Source of the DNA: Linnemannia hyalina
Lineage: Eukaryota; Mortierellomycota; Mortierellomycetes; Mortierellales; Mortierellaceae
Reading direction: 5' to 3'
DNA length: 64,000 nucleotides
NCBI GenBank assembly: GCA_019671135.1
Contig: JAHRHY010000012.1
Coordinates: forward strand, 248,001-312,000
The position numbers were made by a program, and so were the translations under genes. This document shows, piece after piece, positions 30,852-39,080 of the stretch (its first letter is position 1; every line of letters starts with the position of its first letter). The notes below the pieces were generated by a model. That model saw only the letters and a list, made by a program, of their open reading frames with translations, did no database searches and was not told the DNA's origin.

Positions 30852-31448
30852 ATGCTCAAACCAGTAAGCGAGTACTTCTCCACCCTCCAGAAACAAATCT
30901 CAGGGTCGCTGTGGCCACAACGCCGGGTGCTCATGGTAGGATCCGCAGCAGGAGGCAAGACCACAATACTATACCAACTCAAGCTTGGCGAAACCGTCAC
31001 CACCATCCCCACGACCGGATTCAATGTCGAGACCCTCACACCTACCCTGGGTGTAGAGTTCACCATTTGGGAGGTGGGCGGGTATTGGACTCATCGAGAG
31101 GGACTTTGGCGCCATTATATCCAAGGAACCGATGCCGTTATTTGTGTTGTCAACTCTTCGGATGTGGAACACATTGAGGAATCGAGAAGTACGCTGTGGA
31201 GGATGTTTGAGGAGTATGAAGAACAGTTGAGAGGATCGGCGTTGTTGGTATTTGCGAACAAGCAGGATTGTTTGGGTGCTTTGAGTGTAGCAGAGATCAG
31301 GGACCGGTTGGAACTTGAGACGAGATCTGGCAGGCGGAGGTGGCATATACAGGGGTGTGTTGCCACGACAGGGGAGGGGCTTTTGGAGGGGATGGAGTGG
31401 TTGGCGACCCAGTCCAGAAAGAGAAACACATTGATACGGCAGAGATAA
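30852..31448 (+). CDS. Divergent ARF-like small GTPase (array copy 6)
   Basis: A 198-aa intron-free frame from ATG 30852. The N-terminal helix [15 protein letters not shown] has no Gly2. Motifs are G1 [10 protein letters not shown], switch [11 protein letters not shown] (very ARF-like), G3 [12 protein letters not shown] (Gln to Tyr, and Asp to Glu), VVNSSD, G4 [15 protein letters not shown] and G5 CVATTGEG. It ends [11 protein letters not shown] with a short basic tail ([10 protein letters not shown]). It should bind GTP; intrinsic hydrolysis is doubtful without the switch II Gln. The best-preserved regions are those that in ARFs contact the nucleotide base. Confidence 0.88.
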   Translation: MLKPVSEYFSTLQKQISGSLWPQRRVLMVGSAAGGKTTILYQLKLGETVTTIPTTGFNVETLTPTLGVEFTIWEVGGYWTHREGLWRHYIQGTDAVICVVNSSDVEHIEESRSTLWRMFEEYEEQLRGSALLVFANKQDCLGALSVAEIRDRLELETRSGRRRWHIQGCVATTGEGLLEGMEWLATQSRKRNTLIRQR

Positions 31449-31538
31449 ATAACTGTTACCAAAAGCAATTTGGGTGTGCATCCCTTTTTACTTTTTTCTT
31501 ACTTTTTGTTCACTCACACGACTCGCCCAAAACCGCAG

Positions 31539-32063
31539 ATGCTTGCATCAATCAATAACGCCGTCTCTGCAATCCAGAAGCGGATATCGGGTACAGGATA
31601 ACCAACAGAACATAAGCTACTCATGATGAGCCTTTCAGCGGCAAGACCGAACTCATGTACTACCTCAACCTTAACGAAACTGTCACTCTGTCCTGACGAT
31701 GGGTTTCAACGTCGAGCATATCACCTTCCAGCAGACGAAATTTGCGATCTGGGACCTGAACGGCAGACTGGATGCAATCGGGATTGTTTATGTGGTGGAT
31801 TCTTCGGAGGAGGACTTCATGGAGGAGGCAAAGATTGCTCTGTGGAGACTTTTTGAGAAGGCTGAGGAGTTGAGGGATGTGGTGTTGTTGGTGTTTGCTG
31901 ACAGGGCCAGATCGGTTGAACGCATTGACTGTCATAGAGGTGAAGAGCCGGATGAGGCTTGAGACTCGGGTACAGGGGGGCAGCGGTGGCATGTTCAGGG
32001 GCGTGTTACGACGACCAGCGAGGGGATAGAGTGGATGGCGGTCCAACATTCAAATACACGATA
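31539..32063 (+). pseudogene. ARF-like GTPase pseudogene (array copy 7)
   Basis: The start MLASINNAVSAIQKRISG runs into a stop. The P-loop is unrecognisable apart from a GKT-equivalent. MGFNVEHITFQQTKFAIWDLNGRL then lacks a segment of the switch II helix, followed by YVVDSSEEDFMEEAKIALWRLF and LLVFAD, where the NKQD box is frameshifted. The tail is broken. Confidence 0.85.
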
Positions 32064-32203
32064 GAACAGACGTGGCTTGTCTTTGGTGGTACTTCTCACT
32101 CTTCCTCCTTTTCTGCCACGTTGCCTTGTCCTCGTCATGAAGGTCATAAAGCACACATGTAACAACAACGGCTGCCTCTTCCTCGCTATCCCTTTTTACC
32201 ACA

Positions 32204-32803
32204 ATGCTCAGCTCACTAAGCACCCTCCTCTCAAAAAAGTCCACCTCTCCAGTCCATTCAACACGAGGACCCGGAACACACATCGTAATGCTCGGCCTCC
32301 CCAACGCCGGCAAGACCACAATCCTCTACCAACTAAAGCTAAACGAAGCCATCACCACCATCCACACCAACAGCTTCAACAACGAAACCATCCAACTCCA
32401 ATCCGGATCCCAATTCACAATCTGGGATTATTCGGGCTCCCCAGGTAACATGGGATTCTGGTACCGATTACTCGAAGAGCGCGAACCAGTGATCTTTGTT
32501 GTGGACTCTGTGGAGCGGTTGTGGTTTAGAGAGGCTAGGGATGCGTTGAGGAACGCAATGACGGAGGGTTATCAGCCGTTGTTTGGGATTGTGTTGGTGC
32601 TTTGTAGTAAACAGGACATGCCGGACGCGGCATCGGTGGAGGAGATTAGAGATGTGCTGGAGTTGGATAGGTTCTGGAAGTATGGGATGAGGTGGCATAT
32701 TCGAGGGGTTTCTGGGGTGACGGGAGAGGGGCTTTTGGAGGGGCTGGAGTGGTTGGAGACGCAGCTTCAGGGTCCTGCTTTGCCTGTTCTAAAGCACAAG
32801 TAG
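32204..32803 (+). CDS. Divergent ARF-like small GTPase (array copy 8)
   Basis: A 199-aa intron-free frame. Motifs are G1 [10 protein letters not shown], switch [13 protein letters not shown]3 [11 protein letters not shown] (no catalytic Gln), [19 protein letters not shown]4 CSKQD (Asn to Ser), G5 SGVTGEG and the ending [12 protein letters not shown] with a short tail. The Asn-to-Ser change in G4 may weaken guanine specificity. The N-terminus starts [12 protein letters not shown], again without Gly2. Confidence 0.86.
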   Translation: MLSSLSTLLSKKSTSPVHSTRGPGTHIVMLGLPNAGKTTILYQLKLNEAITTIHTNSFNNETIQLQSGSQFTIWDYSGSPGNMGFWYRLLEEREPVIFVVDSVERLWFREARDALRNAMTEGYQPLFGIVLVLCSKQDMPDAASVEEIRDVLELDRFWKYGMRWHIRGVSGVTGEGLLEGLEWLETQLQGPALPVLKHK

Positions 32804-33010
32804 TACAGTATTTTGAGATAATGGAAATAAAGCGCCGACTTCGTTTTCTTTTGAAACTAAATTCTCCATCCTTCCTCTCTCATCTCCTCTGGATTCCTCA
32901 CACACATTTCTTCATTCATCTCAAAACGCAGGAAACAGAAACCCATTTTTCTCCTTTTCAACTCTTCCCCTCCATTGCTTCTCAATACAAAACAACAACG
33001 ACAAGAAGAA

Positions 33011-33709
33011 ATGCTTCGGAGACTTGGCGGCTATGTATCGAATAAATGGGACACACTACGAAGCATCCCAGAATACGACCACCAGTTCCCAATCTTTGGT
33101 CTCGACGCTGCCGGGAAATCAACCCTCCTCTACCGCCTCTTCTACTCTGAGCATGTCCTCGCCCTCCCCGACCACAACTTTCGGGTTGAGACCGTCTCTG
33201 TACCCAATTATTATTACTATCGTCCAGGGGAAGGAGGAGAAGGACGAGACTACCGAAAGGAGCTCAGGTTCAGATTATGGGATGTAGCAGGCCAGGTGGG
33301 CATCATCCCATTATGGCATTTATATGTGGATGAGATCAAGGCAAAGGCGGTGATATTTGTGGTCGACTCGACTGACCGGCAGCGATTACTCTACACCAAG
33401 AACGCGCTCTGGCGGTTGTTTGGACATTATGATGACGCGGAAGCAGGAAGGGAGTTGGTGCTGTTGGTGTTTGCGAATAAGCAGGATCGGGGGGATGCAA
33501 TGACGGTGATGGAGGTGATGTGTGGGTTGGATCTTGAAGGTCTGGCTGCACGAGCGCTTGGATGGCAAGGAGGACGAAGATGGCATATCCGGGGGACTGA
33601 TGCTACCACGGGCGAAGGGCTTGTTGAGGGTCTGCTCTGGCTGGATGTGCAACTCCGAGGAGGGCGTCCGCAGCCAGGAGTAGAGGCCGGCAAAGAAGTG
33701 ACGGATTGA
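33011..33709 (+). CDS. ARF-like small GTPase with canonical motifs (array copy 9)
   Basis: A 232-aa intron-free frame, the most conventional copy. Motifs are G1 FGLDAAGKST (identical to ARF GLDAAGKT except the last Thr), switch I HNFRVETVS, G3 WDVAGQ with the catalytic Gln, VVDSTDRQRL, G4 ANKQD and G5 TDATTGEG, ending LVEGLLWLDVQL. Insertions of about 15 residues lie before G3 (PNYYYYRPGEGG) and near residue 185. There is a hydrophilic tail of about 20 residues. The N-terminus is MLRRLGGYVSNK, without Gly2. It is likely a working GTPase and may resemble the ancestor of the array. Confidence 0.9.
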   Translation: MLRRLGGYVSNKWDTLRSIPEYDHQFPIFGLDAAGKSTLLYRLFYSEHVLALPDHNFRVETVSVPNYYYYRPGEGGEGRDYRKELRFRLWDVAGQVGIIPLWHLYVDEIKAKAVIFVVDSTDRQRLLYTKNALWRLFGHYDDAEAGRELVLLVFANKQDRGDAMTVMEVMCGLDLEGLAARALGWQGGRRWHIRGTDATTGEGLVEGLLWLDVQLRGGRPQPGVEAGKEVTD

Positions 33710-33841
33710 TATTTGATGAGTCGTGGCAAAGAATGTCTCAGAAGCGCCACCAACTATTACAAGATGAACAGCCCCACTGCATGGCCAGTTTTTATTCTTC
33801 TTCATTCTCTTCATTCCTCACTCGCACGCATTACTTTCAAC

Positions 33842-34527
33842 ATGTTCAAGAGCATAAGCAAGTTCATGTCACCACAGAACACGACTTTCACCACCAACAA
33901 CAAGAAGAGACGAGAATCTCATTCAGTGCTCATGGCAGGACTCGACGCCGTCGGCAAGACACAAACTAAAATACAATAAAACTGTAAACACAACCACTCC
34001 TCTCGGTACCCGCAACGAAAACCACCACAGTCCGCAACGCCATAACCGACATCACTGCAGATTTCGATGTCACCATCCTGACGGGCCTTTCGGTCCACCA
34101 TGGGTACACGCTGCAGTATCTACAGCAGCTTCGACATCACAAGCCTCTTCTGGCGGCGATTGTGTTTGTGGTGGATTCGATTAAGCCAGAGACGCTTTAT
34201 GAAGCTAACGAGGTGTTGTGGACGATCTGTGAGACGTATGAGGTATTAGCCAAGGAGCAGGAGCAAGAACAAAGGCAAGCAGGATCATTGGTGTTCTTGG
34301 TGTTTGCGAATAAGCAAGATTGGTAGGGGGCCATGTCGATTCCGGATGTCAAAGATAGTCTGGACTTGGAAGGACAGGCGTCAAAGAGCATGCGGTTGCA
34401 TATCAAAGGGACCGAGACGTGCTTTGGTAGTGGCATCCGAGAACGCTTCATCTGGTTAGACACTCAACTTTCAGCAGCAATAACCACAGTAACGATCACC
34501 TCAACGAAGGTGATGACAAAAGAATAA
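33842..34527 (+). pseudogene. ARF-like GTPase pseudogene (array copy 10)
   Basis: MFKSISKFMSPQ and a P-loop (MAGLDAVGKT) are intact, then the frame shifts and stops. A middle part carries VFVVDSIKPETLYEANEVLW and [11 protein letters not shown], followed by a TAG stop right after. The final part MSIPDVKDSLDLEGQ...LHIKGTETCFGSGI is open to 34527. The canonical GLDAxGKT P-loop suggests closest relation to copy 9. Confidence 0.85.
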
Positions 34528-34657
34528 AATAAACGTGTCTTTTCGTTTGAGGCAGCGCGGTGCTCGATCACAAAACCGACAAAAGAAGACAACAACAAAA
34601 CACTTCTCGCTTTCTCTCTCCTATACACTTAGTTCCACTTGTCAACATCTCCACAGA

Positions 34658-35350
34658 ATGGGCAATACTCTTTCGAACTTCATATCACCACCGGCGCTCA
34701 TATCGCCACCGGCGCAGCAGCCACTCGAATCTGACATATATCTGACCAAGATCATGGGCCCCACCAGAGCCGGCAAGACCTCGATAATCCAAAAGATCGA
34801 AGACCCCAGCGCCATAATCGACCCAGCCAGCTACACTCCGAATATCACCTGCGAAATGCACATCATTCGATCCCCCATCCTCCTCCCCTCCTCCTCCTCC
34901 TCTATCCAGGACGGCAGAAGCAGTGCCCAGAAGAGACAAGTTCTTATGTTTTTTGATACCTCTGACAGCGAACGATTAAGAGTCTACAACAACAGCTTCT
35001 TGCGACACACCCATGGGATCATATTCGTGATCGATTCTTCTCCTCAGGAAGGCCAGACCCGCGAAGAGTATGTGGATGAGGCGAGCAAGTCTTTGAGGAG
35101 GGTGATTCACGAATTGGTAAACCATGACCAAGACCAGCCGCTGCTTGTGTTTGTGAACAAGCAGGATCGACCTGATTCGATGACTGCAGAGGAGGTGATT
35201 GAGCATCTTCATCTGAAAGATACCTTTTCCACAAGTGGTCGACGATGGTTTGTGCAGGAGGCGAGCGCTCTTCGGGGGGAAGGAATCACAATCGGGTTTG
35301 CGTGGTTGTTGGCACAGATGCAAGACCGCCGGGCCAATCCTGGATTGTAG
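34658..35350 (+). CDS. Divergent ARF-like small GTPase with N-myristoylation motif (array copy 11)
   Basis: A 230-aa intron-free frame. It is the only copy that begins MGNTLSNF, a good N-myristoylation context (Gly2, Ser/Thr at position 6 region) as in true ARFs. Motifs are G1 MGPTRAGKTS and G4 VNKQDRPDSMTAEEV. G3 is degenerate (FFDTSDSER, no Gly-Gln). G5 is EASALRGEG. The switch region holds a Ser-rich insertion. It ends FAWLLAQMQ. A membrane-anchored, possibly hydrolysis-deficient relative is the reading I favour. Confidence 0.84.
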   Translation: MGNTLSNFISPPALISPPAQQPLESDIYLTKIMGPTRAGKTSIIQKIEDPSAIIDPASYTPNITCEMHIIRSPILLPSSSSSIQDGRSSAQKRQVLMFFDTSDSERLRVYNNSFLRHTHGIIFVIDSSPQEGQTREEYVDEASKSLRRVIHELVNHDQDQPLLVFVNKQDRPDSMTAEEVIEHLHLKDTFSTSGRRWFVQEASALRGEGITIGFAWLLAQMQDRRANPGL

Positions 35351-35559
35351 AGTCGATGGTTGAGGAGTTTCGGCATGGCTCTTAGACAATTGCCACGTAT
35401 CTTTTAATTTTTTTTTCCACCTTTGACTGACCACTGTAGTAGTTACTATCACCCCCTTTTGTGCGCGGAAAATTGATGAATGCCTTAGGGTAGTAAAGAA
35501 TGCCAGGCACAAGTGACGCCGTGTCCATTAATAAATCAATAATTGGAATGCTTCGACCC

Positions 35560-36060
35560 TCTCTCTTCAATCCTCGTTTTAACAGTCCGGACGAAAAGCA
35601 ACAAACGAAATAGACCCTCGTCTTCTTCGGCCTCCCCACGCTACAGATCCAGCATCCAGCTCTCTCATAAAACAAAAAACTGAAGCCCTCATCTACATCC
35701 TCGACGCCACCGCCTCCCCCCCCCCCCCCCCCCCCACCCGCAACATTCCAAGAATCCCGGCGGTTCCTGCGGGCGATCCTTAAAGAATGGATATGGCTGG
35801 TATAAGATCCCGCTGTTGGTTTATGCGAATAAGATGGATTCACTGGAGGGGGCAAGGAGGGTAGAGGAGGTTAGGGATTGGTTGGCGTTGGGGCAGTGGG
35901 CTGAACTTGGGCGGGGGTGTTGCAGCTACTGTTACTGGCGGCGGTGGTGGTATTGGAGATGAGAAAAGGGAGGAGAAGGGAGTGTGGAGGTTGAAGAGTG
36001 CTTCTGCGGCGACGGGGTGAAAGGGGTTGGTTGGCTGGTCGTTCAGTTGGAAGTCCAGCG
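35560..36060 (+). pseudogene. ARF-like GTPase pseudogene (array copy 12)
   Basis: Fragments in shifting frames read IYILDATASP (the VVDST equivalent), a poly-C expansion, FLRAILKEW, LLVYANKMDSLEGARRVEEVRDWLALGQW (G4 and following helix) and GWLVVQLE (the end helix). The P-loop is not recognisable upstream. Last and most decayed copy on the right side of the array. Confidence 0.7.
35715..35735 (+). repeat. Homopolymer run of 21 C
   Basis: Lies inside ARF-like pseudogene copy 12. Its length may be inexact in the assembly. Confidence 0.9.
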
Positions 36061-36428
36061 ATGCGTGAGAAGGACGCTCGTGAAAGAGGTTGGACTTGGA
36101 GGTGAACGTAGCGATCGGCTTCCACCTTCTTTTTTTTCTTTGTAGCTTCCTCTTGCACCAAAAGCGCCTTCATTGATAATAGTCATCCCGAAGATCCTCG
36201 CCATGTAAACGTCTCGAAAGAAAGAAAAAGACGCGTCAAATCCTGTCTATTTCCACAATGCACGGATCAAGTCGAATGTGTTTTGGTGGCGCGGTTCCTT
36301 TGAGACGTATATGATCCGAAAAAAAAGGATTGGCAATCCTGGGGGGGACAGATTTTATTCTCTTTTTTTTATGTTTGTTGCGTGATCAAAAAGGTCAAAA
36401 GCAAGAGTATAGGGGGAGGGCATCTGCT
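36061..36428. other. Spacer between the ARF-like array and eL27
   Basis: 3' flank of both neighbours (the genes converge). No feature recognised. Confidence 0.5.
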
Positions 36429-38385
36429 TTAGAAGCGGAGCTTGGTGAAGAACCACTTGTTCTTGCCGCTGTTGTATCTGTAAAATTGCGAGGAAAACAT
36501 GGGAAGAAAAAATAAATGCATGTTAGAACCGACCAATGTTTCGCCCAAAGGTAGATCATCAATATTCTTCGATCCTGCGATAGGAAAATAATAAATCGAG
36601 CAAGGAGAAAATGGCCTACCTCTCCTCGAAGAGCTTCTTGATGGCCTTCTTGGCCTCCTCGCGTTGGGAAGGCTCCTTGAACGAGTCAAGGGTGACGGCA
36701 GACTTCAAGGACTCCAACTCCAAACCGTAACTAGTAACACGCAGCAAAACGAAGGTATGTCATGTTAGTTCAACACGTTCTCTTCTCGCTTTCCGGTTAC
36801 TCCTTTCCGCGTTTTGGTTCGCTTCTGTCCGTTTCGCCGCTCTGTATATCTCCATGCAAACCGTCAACAACCGTTATGGTCGGTGATCAAGATGCCCAAT
36901 ATCCGTGATCCTGCCATACACTGCTGCTCGCCAATTTCAAACAAGAGCAAAGAACATATCAGCATGCCAGCAAATAACGTAGCGAGGCAATCAAGGCTTA
37001 CCGGGTGGGCATGATGTGGTTGTAGTTGACGATCTTGATGAAAGGCTTGACCTTGGAGCGCTTGGCAATGCGCTTCTTGCCCATGTTCTTGGTGATCTTG
37101 AGGGGGTAACGCTCGACACCAGCGACAATGGCGTGGCCGTAACCGCGCTCCTTGGAACCGTCATCGACATGTAATAAACGGCAATCATAGAGAGCAGGAG
37201 AAAAAGAAGACAGAGAAGAAACAGAGACGAGCATAGGTCATACGAATCTTACAAAGCCTTTCCAATGCGAGGAAAGAACAGTGTTTAAAACTGAGCAATA
37301 CAACATGAAAAAAGTAGGCGTTACGCCAAAGGTGAAAAAGAAAAACACCCCTCTTCCTCTTGTCCCGAACGACCACTCTTCCTAGCCATGATTCCACTCT
37401 TATTTGCTGTATGTGTCGTGCCTTCCCGTGCTGTGGTTGTTTGCTGCGCTTTGTCGAGTGCCGTTTGCTGCGTGGTTTGATGTGGATCGTCGTCGTTTGT
37501 TGAACGGGTTAGCGATAGCTTTTGGCGTTCGCTTCCGTCTGCAACTGACGTCCTGTCCGTTTCTGCAGCGTATCTCCAGATCAGCCGTTTGAAAGCTGCT
37601 GGTCTGTTGAAGCGTCGTTCCCTAGTATCGCAGACAGTTGGAGGACAGTTGTGGAAAGGTGCTGCAAGAACTGGATAATGATCCGAGCGCCGCTTGCTTA
37701 GAAGTGCTGACGAAGAGGATAGGGAGGTTACTGAGAGGTCGGAGCAAGTCGTAAAAACGACATAGGGAGTTTTTGTTTGTTGGCGTATAAGGGAGTTGTG
37801 TGTAGAGGGACTGATGTTGGTGATCCCCTAGCAGATCGCTGTTTGACAAGTCGGATCCTGCTCCTGTCCACGCTGCACAAGCACACCAGCCTCATGGACT
37901 GCATGGGATCAAACCCTCCACATGACCTTTTTGTTTACTTTCTCCTCCAGAGTCCTGATTTCCCGAGTTGTGCGTGCTTCCTATGTTGAAGGGTTCCTCC
38001 CTTTGTCGAGACTGGATCTCCATCCTCCGTTGATGACCACCACCGCCGCTACCACCGAATCCCCAGAAACAATAGAACAAAAAACGGAATGTGGAGCAAG
38101 TTGTTGGATTGCTATTTTTCACGATGACAGCCTTCTTGCCGGCATAACGACCGTTAAGGATAACGACGACCTATAAGTTGTTGAGAATGGTGTTGATGAT
38201 AGGATCGTGAAGACATATGGTTAGATAGCTAGTTTCCGTGGGTGTGTCGATCGATGGATAGATAGATCCCAGAGGCAGTATGGTATGCGTATCCACCCCC
38301 ATCCATGGCCCATCCATGGTAGTGGTTCTACACCCATGTAAACCGTTGAGTCACGTGCCTTCGATGGCTTAAGGAAACGAGGCAT
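36429..38385 (-). CDS. RPL27: 60S ribosomal protein eL27 (RPL27)
   Basis: Five exons reconstructed by homology and phase: 38359-38385 (MPRFLKPSK), 38116-38170 ([18 protein letters not shown]), 37002-37170 ([20 protein letters not shown]...YNHIMPTR), 36620-36730 and 36429-36477. The total is 136 aa, the standard length for eL27, with no gap against the known family pattern. It is a component of the large ribosomal subunit with an N-terminal KOW-type fold. Introns 3 and 4 are GT-AG. Intron 1 starts with GC (GCACGT). Intron 2 (37171-38115, 945 nt) fits only with AT...AC ends. The start lies in a TTCCAACAAAATG context. Identity is certain; the two odd splice sites are discussed as a finding. Confidence 0.93.
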
Positions 38386-39080
38386 TTTGTTGGAAAGAGA
38401 AAAAGGGAAGTCCACACAATTTTGCTGTCCGCGTCGAATAAGAACTGGCTGGTCTGGGACCACCAATTCATTAAATTTCTGGCTATTCAGTGGCGGTTCA
38501 AAATCATTCCTCCAGAACAACGCATATATCATGATATGGCATGACAATCACATTCAAACATTGGCAGAGTGCACACAAAGCACGCATTCTGTAGATAGAG
38601 CCATTGTGCCCCCATTCATTAGTCGTGAACATTGGCCAAAAAAAAAAAGAGAGATAATGTTCAGCTCATATCTCCCACACGCACACGAAGAATATTTGAT
38701 GTGATGTGTTTTATTTCCTGTCGGTTGCCTTCCCACCATGCTCCCCCATATCCTCAACCCTGCCGTTGTGTCCAACGTCCTGCGCCCCATTATGCTTTAC
38801 AAAATGCCAAACATGAGAGGAAAAAAAGTCGAGATCCAGATGAGCCCAAGAAAAAAGAATGGAGTCGTTGTACTGTTCTGGTTGCTAAGGACTGTACGTT
38901 TTGTTGTGTTTCGTTCTTTTCTTATTTTTTCCCTGTTGACAAAGGTCGGGGTCGCGGTTCGGCTGTTGCTTCACGCACACAAAAGACATTGCTCCTTCTA
39001 CTACTCTGTTCCTTGACCATTCACTACTGTTGTTGCTGCTGTTCCTGTCGCGTTGTTGTTCCTGTCCAAATGTGTGCTGT
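38386..39080. other. Intergenic region upstream of eL27
   Basis: Must hold the eL27 promoter and the 3' flank of the PWWP gene. Small open frames on both strands look like chance. Confidence 0.5.
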
